DNA from: Enterobacter cancerogenus
GTDB taxonomy: Bacteria; Pseudomonadota; Gammaproteobacteria; Enterobacterales; Enterobacteriaceae
Direction: 5' to 3'
Assembly: GCF_019047785.1 (NCBI RefSeq)
Contig: NZ_CP077290.1
Coordinates: forward strand, 2,852,001 to 2,916,000
DNA length: 64,000 bases
Both the position numbers and the translations under genes were made by a program. The notes under the pieces were generated by a model. It had not been told where the DNA came from. It saw only the letters and a list, made by a program, of their open reading frames with translations, and searched no databases. Shown piece after piece: positions 43,700 through 53,689 of the stretch (positions within the stretch are counted from its first letter, which is position 1; every line of letters begins with the position of its first letter).

Positions 43700-43786
43700 C
43701 TTTCAGAAAAATATCACTATTTTGTAATAATCTGCTAGCCTTATACGCTGGAGGTCAATTAATGCCCTTCCGCGTTCCGTTGCGTG

Positions 43787-43816
43787 TTGACGCCGCAGTT
43801 ATTGCTGGCGTAACAT
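43787..43816 (+). promoter_or_regulatory. Candidate corA promoter
   Basis: TTGACG (43787-43792) and TAACAT (43811-43816) with an 18-base spacer. A start near 43823 would give a leader of about 235 bases to corA, close to the long magnesium-responsive leader known in Salmonella. Confidence 0.5.
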
Positions 43817-43848
43817 GCGCGCACGATTACGCTAAGAGGACATTCGCC

Positions 43849-43905
43849 TTGGACACACCCAGTAGATACTGGCTCAATTCCCTGTCATCCAGGAACAACT
43901 CCTAA
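43849..43905 (+). CDS. corL: Candidate leader peptide CorL
   Basis: An 18-codon frame with a TTG start, preceded at eight bases by AAGAGGA (43834-43840), and ending 151 bases before corA. In Salmonella, translation of a short leader frame, corL, controls Rho-dependent termination of corA in response to magnesium; position and spacing match that arrangement. The same frame is open further up to an ATG at 43762 with its own GGAGG, but that start lies upstream of the likely transcription start. Peptide identity was not checked. Confidence 0.45.
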   Translation: MDTPSRYWLNSLSSRNNS

Positions 43906-44056
43906 GGCTATCTCCTCATGCTGATGGCCTTAGTGGTTGTCAGCGACCTGCATTATTCCCGTCGCGCTGAGTCAGGCTGTTTAATGGTCTGAAACCCAAA
44001 TCGTTTCTGTGTGCCCACCGAACTGTCCGATATTTTTTGCATTGGGAGTCCCGGTC

Positions 44057-45007
44057 ATGTTGAGCGCATTTCAACTCGAAAAAAACCGACTGACTCGGCT
44101 TGAAGCCGAAGAGTCACAGCCCCTCATTGATGCCGTATGGGTGGATCTGGTCGAGCCGGACGACGATGAACGCCTTCGCGTACAATCTGAGCTGGGGCAA
44201 AGCCTCGCGACCCGTCCGGAACTGGAAGATATCGAAGCATCTGCGCGTTTTTTTGAAGACGAAGACGGTCTGCACATTCACTCCTTCTTCTTCTTTGAAG
44301 ACGCCGACGATCACGCGGGGAACTCCACCGTGGCGTTTACCATCCGCGATGGTCGCCTGTTTACCCTGCGCGAGCGTGAACTGCCTGCGTTTCGTCTTTA
44401 CCGTATGCGCGCCCGCAGCCAGGCGATGGTCGACGGCAACGCTTACGAGCTGCTGCTCGACCTGTTCGAAACCAAAATTGAACAGCTGGCGGATGAGATT
44501 GAAAACATCTACAGCGACCTGGAAAAGCTGAGCCGCGTGATCATGGAAGGCCATCAGGGCGATGAATATGACGAAGCGCTGTCAACGCTCGCGGAGCTGG
44601 AGGATATCGGCTGGAAGGTGCGCCTGTGTCTGATGGATACCCAGCGCGCCCTGAACTTTTTGGTGCGTAAAGCGCGCCTGCCGGGTGGCCAGCTGGAACA
44701 GGCGCGTGAGATCCTGCGCGATATCGAATCCCTTCTGCCGCACAACGAATCCCTGTTCCAGAAGGTCAACTTCCTGATGCAGGCGGCGATGGGCTTTATC
44801 AACATCGAGCAGAACCGCATCATCAAGATCTTCTCGGTGGTATCCGTGGTGTTCCTGCCGCCTACGCTTGTGGCCTCAAGCTATGGGATGAACTTTGAGT
44901 TTATGCCGGAGCTCAAGTGGAGCTTTGGCTACCCGGGGGCGATTATTTTTATGATCCTCGCCGGGCTGGCGCCGTATCTGTACTTTAAACGGAAGAACTG
45001 GCTTTGA
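44057..45007 (+). CDS. corA: Magnesium/cobalt transporter CorA
   Basis: A pentameric divalent-cation channel of the inner membrane. The 316 residues show a large cytoplasmic acidic N-terminal domain and two C-terminal membrane helices, with the selectivity motif YGMN between them and a basic KRKNWL end. The ATG at 44057 was chosen since the family protein begins MLSAFQLE; a longer frame reaches into the leader. Nearly identical to E. coli CorA. Confidence 0.97.
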   Translation: MLSAFQLEKNRLTRLEAEESQPLIDAVWVDLVEPDDDERLRVQSELGQSLATRPELEDIEASARFFEDEDGLHIHSFFFFEDADDHAGNSTVAFTIRDGRLFTLRERELPAFRLYRMRARSQAMVDGNAYELLLDLFETKIEQLADEIENIYSDLEKLSRVIMEGHQGDEYDEALSTLAELEDIGWKVRLCLMDTQRALNFLVRKARLPGGQLEQAREILRDIESLLPHNESLFQKVNFLMQAAMGFINIEQNRIIKIFSVVSVVFLPPTLVASSYGMNFEFMPELKWSFGYPGAIIFMILAGLAPYLYFKRKNWL

Positions 45008-45012
45008 GGATC

Positions 45013-45082
45013 CGCCCGGTGGCGCTACGCTTACCGGGCCTACAGAACGTGTAGGCCGGATAAGGCGCAGCTGCCATCCGGC
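45013..45082. repeat. Paired REP elements (BIME)
   Basis: Two opposed palindromic units (45013-45040 and 45052-45082) lie between the convergent corA and rarD. Confidence 0.75.
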
Positions 45083-45091
45083 AAAAAGGCG

Positions 45092-45988
45092 CTACAAGCC
45101 TTTACGCACCCTGCGCTGGGTATAAATTGCATCCGCCACGAAAATCGCCAGTGCGACCCAGATGAAGGCGAACGTCACCATCTTATCCGCACCCGGCACT
45201 TCGCCGTAAAACACCACCGCCAGCAGAAACATCAGCGTCGGGCCGATGTACTGGAAGAAGCCGAGCGTCGAGAGGCGCAGGCGCGTTGCTGCGCCGGTGA
45301 AGCACAGAAGCGGGATCGTGGTGACCACGCCCGCCGCCATCAGCAGAACGTTCAGCGTCCAGGGGTTATTGCCCATGTGGCTGGTGGCGCTGTCGGCAAT
45401 GCCAAACAGGTAAATCGCGGCCACTGGCAGCAGCCACAGGGTTTCGAACAGCATACCGGTTTGCGCTTCAACGGCGATTTTCTTACGTACCAGCCCGTAG
45501 AACGCAAAGCTGAACGCCAGGCCTAAGGCGATAACCGGCAGCGAGCCGAAGGTCCAGAGCTGAACCAGCACGCCGCAGAAGGCCAAAATCACGGCCACCC
45601 ACTGCATCCGGCGGAAGCGCTCGCCGAGGAAAATCATCCCCAGCACAATATTCACCAGCGGGTTAATAAAGTAGCCGAGGCTGGCTTCGAGCATGTGATG
45701 GTTATTCACCGCCCAGATAAACAGCAGCCAGTTGCCGCCAATCAGTACGGCAGACAGCGCCAGCAGAAAGACCTTCTTCGGCGTTTTCAGGAGCGTTTTA
45801 ACGCCTGACCACTGACGGCTAACGCTCATCAGCGCGATCATAAAGAAAAACGACCAGATCACGCGGTGAGTGAGGATCTCATCGGCGGGCACATAGTGGA
45901 TAAATTTGAAATAAGCAGGCGCGATGCCCCAAATAAAATAAGCGGCAAGGGCGAGTAAAACGCCCTGCCGCGTCTGTTTAGCATCCAT
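45092..45988 (-). CDS. rarD: EamA-family permease RarD
   Basis: A ten-helix inner-membrane protein of the drug/metabolite transporter superfamily, RarD branch. The 298 residues show evenly spaced hydrophobic segments and the typical start KQTRQGVLLALAAYFIWGIA. The E. coli name comes from a reported chloramphenicol link; the natural substrate is not known. Start lies 51 bases before the yigI stop on the same strand. Confidence 0.92.
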   Translation of the reverse strand: MDAKQTRQGVLLALAAYFIWGIAPAYFKFIHYVPADEILTHRVIWSFFFMIALMSVSRQWSGVKTLLKTPKKVFLLALSAVLIGGNWLLFIWAVNNHHMLEASLGYFINPLVNIVLGMIFLGERFRRMQWVAVILAFCGVLVQLWTFGSLPVIALGLAFSFAFYGLVRKKIAVEAQTGMLFETLWLLPVAAIYLFGIADSATSHMGNNPWTLNVLLMAAGVVTTIPLLCFTGAATRLRLSTLGFFQYIGPTLMFLLAVVFYGEVPGADKMVTFAFIWVALAIFVADAIYTQRRVRKGL

Positions 45989-46039
45989 CAGGATAATCCG
46001 TTACAAAGTAGTGAGGCGATTTTACGCGATTTTGCCGTT

Positions 46040-46507
46040 TCAACCCACCATATAAGTGGCCGTTGCGCTGGCGATATACAGGTGTTCTTCGTTATGTAAC
46101 TCGACGCGGGCGACGGCCACTTTGTTGCCCGCACGGAGCAGGCTGCTGGTGCAGGTGAAGCGGTTTCCGCGCCCCGGACGCAGGTAGTCGACGCGTAAAT
46201 CGATGGTTCCCATGCGCGATAAACGCTGACGCAGTTCATCCTCGTTAATGGTGTCATGGCGCGTCAGCGTACTGCCAACGCAGACCAGGCCTGCCGCGAC
46301 GTCCAGCGCGGAAGCAATCACGCCGCCGTGCAATATGCTTTGCGCCCAGTTGCCCACCATCATCGGCTGATTATTGAAGCTCAGCTGGGCAAAGGCTTTC
46401 TCATAACGCTCCAGCTCCAGTCCAAGCGCACGGTTAAACGGCATGTGGTAAACAAAAATCTCGCCCACAAGTTTCAAAGCTTCGTCGGCGGTAAGCGTGG
46501 CAGACAT
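46040..46507 (-). CDS. yigI: Hotdog-fold thioesterase YigI
   Basis: A 155-residue hotdog-domain protein; the E. coli YigI family includes an acyl-CoA thioesterase for medium and long chains. The conserved [14 protein letters not shown] helix region and VDYLRPGRG are present. The ATG at 46507 begins [16 protein letters not shown] as in E. coli; the frame stays open upstream but without similarity. Confidence 0.9.
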   Translation of the reverse strand: MSATLTADEALKLVGEIFVYHMPFNRALGLELERYEKAFAQLSFNNQPMMVGNWAQSILHGGVIASALDVAAGLVCVGSTLTRHDTINEDELRQRLSRMGTIDLRVDYLRPGRGNRFTCTSSLLRAGNKVAVARVELHNEEHLYIASATATYMVG

Positions 46508-46669
46508 GAGAAACGGCATCCTTATTGTTAATAAAATGTTGATTTTATGCTTCTGCAATAAGGAATTCCACTTTCAGAAACGAACAGGCGGAAGTTGGCG
46601 CGGAAGTATGTAGAATGTCCGGCACATAACTATTCACTCATTCTATATCTTTGCAGGAGAACACCACCG

Positions 46670-47539
46670 ATGCGGACGTATCTGGGTTGGTTAATTGCGG
46701 CGGTTTCGCTGCCCCTCACAGCCTATGCGCAGGAAGCCACGGTTAAAAAGGTGCACGATGCGCCAGCCGTTCGCGGCAGTATCATCGCCAACCTGCTTCA
46801 GGAGCATGACAATCCGTTCACCCTTTATCCGTATGACACCAACTACGTCATTTACACCCAGACCAACGATCTCAACAAAGAGGCGATAAGTTCTTACAAC
46901 TGGTCGGATAATGCGCGTAAAGACGAAGTGAAGTTCCAGCTAAGCCTCGCGTTTCCGTTCTGGCGCGGCATCGCCGGGCCTAACTCGGTGCTCGGTGCCT
47001 CTTATACCCAGAAATCCTGGTGGCAGCTCTCTAACCGTGGAGAATCGTCGCCGTTTCGTGAAACCAACTACGAGCCGCAGCTGTTCCTCGGCTTCGCAAC
47101 CGATTATGAGTTTGCCGGCTGGACCCTGCGTGACGTTGAATTCGGTTTCAACCATGATTCCAACGGCCGTTCCGATCCCACCTCACGCAGCTGGAACCGC
47201 GCCTATACACGCCTGATGGCGCAGAACGGCAATTTCATGGTGGAAGTCAAACCGTGGTACGTCGTGGGCGATACCGACGATAACCCGGATATCACCAAAT
47301 ATATGGGTTACTATCAGCTTAAGGTTGGCTATCAGATCGGTGACGCAGTGCTGAGCGCTAAAGGCCAATACAACTGGAACACCGGCTACGGTGGCGCAGA
47401 ACTGGGCTTAAGCTATCCTATGACCAAACACGTGCGCCTCTACACCCAGGTTTACAGCGGTTACGGCGAGTCGCTTATCGATTACAACTTCAACCAGACC
47501 CGCGTCGGTGTGGGCGTGATGTTAAACGATATTTTCTAA
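46670..47539 (+). CDS. pldA: Outer-membrane phospholipase A
   Basis: A 12-stranded outer-membrane barrel that degrades phospholipids that reach the outer leaflet. A signal peptide (residues 1-20, cut after AYAQ-like AYA) precedes the barrel. The catalytic His and Ser are in FNHDSNGRSDPTSRSWNR and the Asn follows within the family spacing; the C terminus ends in Phe (LNDIF), the usual BAM signal. The ATG at 46670 with AGGAGA upstream gives 289 residues, as in E. coli. Confidence 0.96.
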   Translation: MRTYLGWLIAAVSLPLTAYAQEATVKKVHDAPAVRGSIIANLLQEHDNPFTLYPYDTNYVIYTQTNDLNKEAISSYNWSDNARKDEVKFQLSLAFPFWRGIAGPNSVLGASYTQKSWWQLSNRGESSPFRETNYEPQLFLGFATDYEFAGWTLRDVEFGFNHDSNGRSDPTSRSWNRAYTRLMAQNGNFMVEVKPWYVVGDTDDNPDITKYMGYYQLKVGYQIGDAVLSAKGQYNWNTGYGGAELGLSYPMTKHVRLYTQVYSGYGESLIDYNFNQTRVGVGVMLNDIF

Positions 47540-47588
47540 GAGTAAGTACTTGCATTGCGTTTGCCGGGCCTGCAAGAGGAAATTGTAG

Positions 47589-47615
47589 GCCCGGTAAGCG
47601 TAGCGTCACCGGGCG
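47589..47615. repeat. REP element
   Basis: A GC-rich palindrome (GCCCGGTAAGCGTAGCGTC...CGGGCG) between pldA and the convergent lipoprotein gene; a second degenerate half lies at 47563-47571. Confidence 0.7.
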
Positions 47616-48134
47616 TTACCGGGAGCTGGCTCTGGCGGCATTAATCGCAGCATCATCAAAAATATGTTGTTCGTAATTATGGGTGACATCTCTTACCCGA
47701 TAAATTTTCCAGCTTTTATCCTCCTGCCTGAGCCAGACCATGAGTTGCAGCGGCTTTGTCTCCCCAATCCCAATATAAACCGGAAGGACTGCTCCGCCCG
47801 GCTGCATCACTGCTTTACCCACCTCCAGTTGCTCTATCCATTCTGGTGCGTAATCCTGACAGTAGGTGAAATAATCGGCTTCCAGGATCTCCTGTTCATA
47901 AATTTGGTGGATCTCAGCTATCCGGAACCTCGTCCCGGAAGAGACAAATTTTCTGAGAAGCGGGGAATCATCGGCGAGCGGAGAGTGTGCTGCATCCGCA
48001 GGATCAAAATTGGCGAATGCCTGAAGGTATTGCTGATAAAACGATCGCGTCGCTGCTTCTGGCGTGTCGTTCTGCTGATGAGTGCAGCCGGGCAACATAA
48101 GGATAAGCACGACGATCAACAGTCTATTTAACAT
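47616..48134 (-). CDS. Uncharacterised lipoprotein (DUF3828-like)
   Basis: A 172-residue predicted lipoprotein. The signal peptide is short and hydrophobic (LLIVVLILMLPGC) with the lipobox LPGC at about residue 17, so the mature protein starts at Cys and, lacking Asp at position 2, should reach the outer membrane. The mature domain, with FYQQYLQAFANFD near its start and YIGIGETKPLQLMVWLRQEDKSWKI later, resembles the DUF3828 (YbjP-like) family; I recognised this by pattern only. The second ATG (48134) has AGGA at seven bases; ATG 48137 is possible. It is not present at this place in E. coli and its surroundings are A+T rich. Confidence 0.75.
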   Translation of the reverse strand: MLNRLLIVVLILMLPGCTHQQNDTPEAATRSFYQQYLQAFANFDPADAAHSPLADDSPLLRKFVSSGTRFRIAEIHQIYEQEILEADYFTYCQDYAPEWIEQLEVGKAVMQPGGAVLPVYIGIGETKPLQLMVWLRQEDKSWKIYRVRDVTHNYEQHIFDDAAINAARASSR

Positions 48135-48137
48135 CAT

Positions 48138-48543
48138 CTTTTCCTGTAGATTTTATGTGGTGGGCGATTTGCTCTGTAGCCTGGCCCTGCCCACATATCA
48201 TGCTGTCTGGCGTAATCCGATGCTTTTACAGGATTCCACTTCATACATTATCCATTTGAATTGTATAAGAATGAATAATTAACGCCTAAATCCCTCATGT
48301 GCGTTAAGCATTATGTGTCATTGAAATTATCTATAAATCAATCGATTACCTCTTTTCTGTGAATGTTTCTTTGGGCAGGGATTGTTAGATAAAGCGAGAC
48401 GCGTAACCCGATGCTAGCGGCCTCGCAAATTTCCATATAGCGTCAAAACCAAGTCGATATTCTTCAGCCGAGCGTTTATCATGCTCATCCTTCGGGTTGA
48501 TTTTTTGCTCGTTCAAGTTTTATTTCTGGCATATGGGGTTAAT
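48138..48543. other. A+T-rich intergenic stretch before recQ
   Basis: About 400 bases with no convincing gene on either strand. The sequence is visibly richer in A+T than its neighbours. A recQ promoter must lie here, but I see no clear pair of boxes and no LexA box. No repeats or RNA-like hairpins with T runs were found. Confidence 0.5.
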
Positions 48544-50373
48544 GTGGCGCAGGCGGAAGTATTGAATCAGGAGTCGCTGGCTAAACAGGTTTTGCATGAA
48601 ACCTTTGGCTACCAGCAGTTCCGCCCCGGCCAGGAAACCATCATTGAAACCGTGCTGGAAGGCCGCGATTGTCTGGTGGTCATGCCGACCGGCGGCGGTA
48701 AATCGCTCTGCTATCAGGTACCCGCGCTGGTGCTTAACGGCCTGACGGTGGTGGTATCGCCCCTTATCTCGCTGATGAAAGACCAGGTTGACCAGCTGCT
48801 TGCCAACGGCGTGGCGGCGGCCTGTCTTAACTCCACGCAGACCCGCGAACAGCAGCAGGACGTCATGGCTGGCTGCCGTAACGGGCAGATCCGCCTGCTG
48901 TACATCGCGCCGGAACGCCTGATGCTGGATAACTTCCTCGATCACCTGGCGCACTGGAATCCGGTGCTGCTGGCGGTGGATGAAGCGCACTGTATCTCCC
49001 AGTGGGGTCACGATTTCCGTCCGGAATATGCCGCGCTTGGCCAGCTGCGTCAGCGCTTCCCCGAGCTGCCGTTTATGGCGCTCACCGCCACCGCCGATGA
49101 CACCACCCGCCTTGATATCGTTCGGCTGCTGGGCCTTAACGATCCGTTTATTCAGGTCAGCAGCTTCGACCGCCCGAACATCCGCTACATGCTGATGGAG
49201 AAGTTCAAACCGCTGGATCAGCTCTTACGCTACGTCCAGGAGCAGCGCGGCAAGTCGGGCATCATCTACTGCAACAGCCGTGCGAAGGTGGAAGACACCG
49301 CCGCGCGTCTGCAAAACCGTGGCTTTAGCGCCGCGGCCTATCATGCCGGGTTAGAAAACCACATCCGCGCCGACGTGCAGGAAAAATTCCAGCGCGACGA
49401 TCTGCAAATCGTCGTCGCCACGGTGGCGTTCGGTATGGGGATTAACAAGCCCAACGTGCGCTTTGTGGTGCATTTCGACATTCCGCGCAATATCGAATCC
49501 TACTATCAGGAAACGGGCCGCGCCGGGCGTGACGGCCTGCCTGCGGAAGCGATGCTGTTTTACGATCCGGCGGATATGGCGTGGCTGCGCCGCTGTCTGG
49601 AAGAGAAGCCCCAGGGCCAGCTGCAGGATATCGAGCGCCACAAGCTCAATGCGATGGGCGCGTTTGCCGAAGCGCAAACCTGCCGTCGTCTGGTGCTGCT
49701 CAACTACTTTGGCGAAGGGCGACAGGAGCCGTGCGGCAACTGCGATATCTGCCTCGATCCACCGAAGCAGTACGATGGCCTGATGGACGCGCGCAAGGCG
49801 CTCTCAACCATCTACCGCGTGAATCAGCGCTTCGGGATGGGCTACGTGGTGGAAGTGCTGCGTGGCGCGAACAACCAGCGTATCCGTGATATGGGCCACG
49901 ACAAGCTACCCGTCTACGGCATCGGCAAAGACCAGAGCCACGAGCACTGGGTCAGCATTATCCGCCAGCTGATCCACATGGGGTTCGCCACGCAAAACAT
50001 TGCTCAACACTCCGCGCTTCAGCTTACCGAAGCGGCGCGTCCGGTGCTGCGCGGTGAAATTGAACTCAAGCTCGCCGTGCCGCGCGTTATTGCTCTGAAG
50101 CCGCGTGTGATGCAGAAATCCTACGGCGGAAACTATGACCGCAAGCTGTTCGCCAAGCTGCGTAAGCTGCGTAAAGCCATTGCCGACGAAGAGAACATTC
50201 CGCCTTATGTGGTCTTTAACGACGCAACGCTGATAGAGATGGCCGAGCAGATGCCGCTCAGCGCCGGTGAAATGCTCAGCGTTAACGGTGTCGGCACGCG
50301 CAAGCTCGAGCGATTCGGCAAGGAGTTTATGGCGCTTATTCGCTCTCATGCCGATGGTGATGATGAGGAGTAG
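48544..50373 (+). CDS. recQ: ATP-dependent DNA helicase RecQ
   Basis: A superfamily 2 3'-5' helicase of the RecF recombination pathway. The Walker A MPTGGGKS and DEAH box (VDEAHCIS) are in the helicase core, the four zinc cysteines in CRRLVLLNYFGEGRQEPCG and CDICL, and the C-terminal HRDC domain (about 530-600) is complete. The GTG at 48544 gives 609 residues beginning AQAEVL after Met, the E. coli length; the frame remains open upstream to 48481 but that part is not conserved. Confidence 0.95.
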   Translation: MAQAEVLNQESLAKQVLHETFGYQQFRPGQETIIETVLEGRDCLVVMPTGGGKSLCYQVPALVLNGLTVVVSPLISLMKDQVDQLLANGVAAACLNSTQTREQQQDVMAGCRNGQIRLLYIAPERLMLDNFLDHLAHWNPVLLAVDEAHCISQWGHDFRPEYAALGQLRQRFPELPFMALTATADDTTRLDIVRLLGLNDPFIQVSSFDRPNIRYMLMEKFKPLDQLLRYVQEQRGKSGIIYCNSRAKVEDTAARLQNRGFSAAAYHAGLENHIRADVQEKFQRDDLQIVVATVAFGMGINKPNVRFVVHFDIPRNIESYYQETGRAGRDGLPAEAMLFYDPADMAWLRRCLEEKPQGQLQDIERHKLNAMGAFAEAQTCRRLVLLNYFGEGRQEPCGNCDICLDPPKQYDGLMDARKALSTIYRVNQRFGMGYVVEVLRGANNQRIRDMGHDKLPVYGIGKDQSHEHWVSIIRQLIHMGFATQNIAQHSALQLTEAARPVLRGEIELKLAVPRVIALKPRVMQKSYGGNYDRKLFAKLRKLRKAIADEENIPPYVVFNDATLIEMAEQMPLSAGEMLSVNGVGTRKLERFGKEFMALIRSHADGDDEE

Positions 50374-50434
50374 TCAGCCGGCCAAAAAAGTGCCAGTATG
50401 ATGACTCACTGTATTATTTTCCCGCGAGCTAATT

Positions 50435-51055
50435 ATGTTAATGCTATTTCTCACCGTGGCATTAGTGCACATCGTTGCGCTGATGAGCCCCGGCCCTGAC
50501 TTTTTCTTCGTATCGCAAACTGCCGTCAGCCGCTCCCGCAAAGAGGCGATGATGGGCGTACTCGGCATTACCATGGGTGTCATGGTGTGGGCGGCGGTGG
50601 CGCTGCTTGGCCTGAACCTGATTCTGGCGAAGATGGCCTGGCTGCATAACATCATCATGGTCGGCGGCGGCCTGTATCTGTGCTGGATGGGCTACCAGAT
50701 GCTGCGCGGCGCGCTGAAGAAAGAAGAGAAAAAGCCGGAAGAGCCGAAGGTAGAACTGGCGACCGGCGGCCGCAGCTTTGTGAAAGGGCTGCTGACCAAC
50801 CTGGCGAACCCGAAGGCGATTATCTATTTCGGTTCCGTGTTCTCGCTGTTCGTGGGCGATAACGTCGGCGCAGGCGCGCGCTGGGGGATCTTCCTGCTGA
50901 TCGTGGTAGAAACTTTTGCGTGGTTTACCGTGGTCGCCAGCCTGTTTGCGTTACCGGCCATGCGCCGCGGCTACCAGCGCATCGCGAAGTGGATCGACGG
51001 CTTTGCCGGCGCGCTGTTCGCCGGCTTTGGCATCCACCTTATCATTTCCCGCTAA
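50435..51055 (+). CDS. rhtC: Threonine exporter RhtC
   Basis: A LysE/RhtB-superfamily efflux protein with about six membrane segments, exporting threonine in E. coli. The signature [19 protein letters not shown] is near the N terminus. 206 residues. Its stop codon overlaps that of rhtB on the other strand by three bases. Confidence 0.94.
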   Translation: MLMLFLTVALVHIVALMSPGPDFFFVSQTAVSRSRKEAMMGVLGITMGVMVWAAVALLGLNLILAKMAWLHNIIMVGGGLYLCWMGYQMLRGALKKEEKKPEEPKVELATGGRSFVKGLLTNLANPKAIIYFGSVFSLFVGDNVGAGARWGIFLLIVVETFAWFTVVASLFALPAMRRGYQRIAKWIDGFAGALFAGFGIHLIISR

Positions 51056-51672
51056 GCATGACGCGCTGACGCAAGCAGCGCGCCCACCAGCATAAACAGC
51101 GAACCAAATACCTTGTTCAGGGCCTTCATCTGTTTAGGCCCTTTAATCCACGCCGCAATCCGCTGGGCCAGCGTCGCGTAGCCAATCATCACGATGATAT
51201 CGACAATGATGGTCGTCGCGCCGAGCACCACATACTGCATCACCTGTGGCTGATGCGGCACGATAAACTGCGGGAACAGGGCGGCAAGAAAGACGATGCT
51301 TTTCGGGTTAGTCAGGTTCACAAAAACCGCCCGTTTAAACAGACGGCCACGGGTTTGCGTCTGGGCGAGCGTGTTCAGGTCAATCGAGCCTGCCGCGCGC
51401 CACTGCTGAATACCCAGCCAAATCAGGTATGCCGCACCGGCCCATTTCAGCACCTCAAATGCCAGCACCGAGCGGGAGAACAGCGTTCCCAGACCAATCC
51501 CCACCAGCATGATGTGGATGCCCAGCCCGGTTTGTAAACCGGCAATAGAGGCAACCGCGCCGCGATACCCGTGGTTAATAGAGGTGGTCATGGTGTTGAT
51601 GGCGCCAGAGCCAGGGGAAAGGCTGAGGATGATGGATGTCAGCAGGTACGCGAACCACCACTCGAAGGTCAT
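51052..51672 (-). CDS. rhtB: Homoserine/homoserine-lactone exporter RhtB
   Basis: A second LysE-superfamily exporter of 206 residues, with [20 protein letters not shown] at the N terminus and about six membrane segments. E. coli RhtB exports homoserine and its lactone. It is convergent with rhtC and divergent from pldB. Confidence 0.94.
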   Translation of the reverse strand: MTFEWWFAYLLTSIILSLSPGSGAINTMTTSINHGYRGAVASIAGLQTGLGIHIMLVGIGLGTLFSRSVLAFEVLKWAGAAYLIWLGIQQWRAAGSIDLNTLAQTQTRGRLFKRAVFVNLTNPKSIVFLAALFPQFIVPHQPQVMQYVVLGATTIIVDIIVMIGYATLAQRIAAWIKGPKQMKALNKVFGSLFMLVGALLASARHA

Positions 51673-51781
51673 TTGAAGCTCCCGAATCGTCTGTTTTTAT
51701 GCCACAATACGCTATTGTTGAGTCATTTTGTGACCGGTTACGAAAAAACGATATTCCTTGGCTTACGGGGGTGGAAACCCG

Positions 51782-52774
51782 ATGTTTCAGCAGAAAAAGG
51801 ACTGGGAAACTCGAGAAAACGCATTTGCTGCTTTCTCTATGGGGCCGCTGACCGACTTCTGGCGTCAGCGTGAGGAAGATGAGTTTACGGGCGTGGGTGA
51901 TGTTCCGGTACGTTTCGTGCGTTTTCGCAACGAGAAAAACGATCGTGTGGTTGTCGTCTGTCCCGGACGCATCGAGAGCTATGTTAAATATGCGGAACTG
52001 GCCTATGACCTGGTTCACACCGGTTTTGATGTTCTGATCATCGATCACCGCGGGCAGGGGCTTTCCGGGCGCATGTTGCCGGACACCCATCGCGGCCACG
52101 TGGATAATTTCAGCGATTATGTCGACGATTTGGCCGCCTTCTGGCAGCAGGAAGTGGAGCCGGGCCCGTGGCGTAAGCGCTATATCCTGGCGCACTCTAT
52201 GGGTGGCGCTATCTCTACGCTCTTTTTGCAACGCCATGAACACCAGTGCGATGCCATTGCGCTGACCGCGCCGATGTATGGCATTGTCATTCGTTTTCCT
52301 GACTGGATGGTGCGCCACATTCTCGACTGGGCTGAGGGCCATCAGCGCATTCGAGAGGGGTATGCCATCGGCACAGGGCGGTGGCGTGCGCTGCCGTTTG
52401 CCATCAACGTGCTGACCCACAGCCGGCAGCGCTATCGCCGTAATCTGCGTTTTTATGCCGATGAACCACGCTTGCGCGTCGGTGGCCCTACCTGGCACTG
52501 GGTGCGGGAAGGTATCCTTGCGGGTGAACAGGTGCTGGCAGGCGTGGCGAATGACGCCACCCCGACATTGTTAATCCAGGCGGAAGAGGAGCGTGTGGTC
52601 GATAACCGCATGCATGACCGCTTTTGTGAACTGCGCGCCGCCGCCGGACACCCTTGTGAAGGGGGTAAACCGCTGGTCATAAACGGCGCGTACCATGAGA
52701 TCCTTTTCGAAAAGGACGACATGCGCTCAGTCGCGCTTAACGCCATCGTTGAATTTTTCAACAGGCATAACTGA
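51782..52774 (+). CDS. pldB: Lysophospholipase L2
   Basis: An alpha/beta-hydrolase that removes the fatty acid from lysophospholipids at the inner membrane, complementing PldA. The nucleophile elbow is AHSMGGAIS (about residues 135-143). From ATG 51782 the protein has 330 residues, about ten shorter at the C terminus than E. coli PldB as I recall. A longer frame from 51758 is open but not conserved. Confidence 0.94.
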   Translation: MFQQKKDWETRENAFAAFSMGPLTDFWRQREEDEFTGVGDVPVRFVRFRNEKNDRVVVVCPGRIESYVKYAELAYDLVHTGFDVLIIDHRGQGLSGRMLPDTHRGHVDNFSDYVDDLAAFWQQEVEPGPWRKRYILAHSMGGAISTLFLQRHEHQCDAIALTAPMYGIVIRFPDWMVRHILDWAEGHQRIREGYAIGTGRWRALPFAINVLTHSRQRYRRNLRFYADEPRLRVGGPTWHWVREGILAGEQVLAGVANDATPTLLIQAEEERVVDNRMHDRFCELRAAAGHPCEGGKPLVINGAYHEILFEKDDMRSVALNAIVEFFNRHN

Positions 52775-52806
52775 TTCTTGTTTTTTTACCAGAGGTTGAA
52801 ATCCCT

Positions 52807-53607
52807 ATGTACCAGGTTGTCGCATCTGATTTAGATGGCACGCTGCTTTCGCCCGACCACACCCTGTCGCCTTACGCGAAAGAGACCTTAAAACTCCTGA
52901 CCGCCCGTGGCGTGAACTTTGTGTTCGCCACTGGCCGCCACCACGTAGACGTGGGGCAGATCCGCGATAACCTGGAGATCAAAGCCTACATGATTACCTC
53001 CAACGGTGCGCGCGTGCACGACACCGATGGCAACCTGATCTTTACCCATAACCTCGACCGCGACATCGCCACCGACCTCTTCGGCGTGGTGAACAACAAC
53101 CCGAATATCGTCACCAACGTGTACCGTGACGACGAGTGGTTTATGAACCGCCACCGCCCGGACGAGATGCGTTTCTTCAAGGAAGCCGTGTTTAACTACT
53201 CCCTGTACGAACCGGGCCTGCTGGATCCGGAAGGGATCAGCAAAGTGTTCTTTACCTGCGAAAACCACGAAGAGCTGCTGCCGCTGGAGCAGGCGATTAA
53301 TGCGCGCTGGGGCGACCGGGTGAACGTCAGCTTCTCAACGCTGACCTGTCTGGAAGTGATGGCGGGCGGGGTCTCTAAAGGCCATGCGCTGGAAGCGGTA
53401 GCCAAACGTCTGGGCTTCGGGCTGAAAGACTGTATCGCCTTTGGCGACGGCATGAACGATGCTGAGATGCTCTCTATGGCGGGCAAAGGCTGCATCATGC
53501 AGAACGCGCACCAGCGCCTGAAAGATCTGCATCCTGAGCTGGAAGTCATCGGTACCAACGGCGACAACGCGGTGCCGAAGTACCTGCGCAAACTGTTTCT
53601 TGAATAA
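52807..53607 (+). CDS. yigL: Sugar/PLP phosphatase YigL
   Basis: A HAD-IIB phosphatase (Cof type), 266 residues. Motif I is ASDLDGTLL (about residues 7-15) and the C-terminal motif IAFGDGMNDAEML is present, with the alpha/beta cap between. In E. coli and Salmonella YigL hydrolyses pyridoxal 5'-phosphate and sugar phosphates and is induced by SgrS during sugar-phosphate stress; control by SgrS was not tested here. Confidence 0.93.
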   Translation: MYQVVASDLDGTLLSPDHTLSPYAKETLKLLTARGVNFVFATGRHHVDVGQIRDNLEIKAYMITSNGARVHDTDGNLIFTHNLDRDIATDLFGVVNNNPNIVTNVYRDDEWFMNRHRPDEMRFFKEAVFNYSLYEPGLLDPEGISKVFFTCENHEELLPLEQAINARWGDRVNVSFSTLTCLEVMAGGVSKGHALEAVAKRLGFGLKDCIAFGDGMNDAEMLSMAGKGCIMQNAHQRLKDLHPELEVIGTNGDNAVPKYLRKLFLE

Positions 53608-53689
53608 TCTTCATTCGGTTATTTATTGCTCAGTCGTCAACTAAAGAGTTCGCTACAATGCCTGTCCTTCTTTCTGAGAGACAAGCATT

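Noticed and set aside
47664..48131. 155-codon plus-strand frame opposite the lipoprotein gene
   Set aside because: The minus-strand frame has a textbook lipoprotein signal; this one has no signal, no ribosome site and no pattern.
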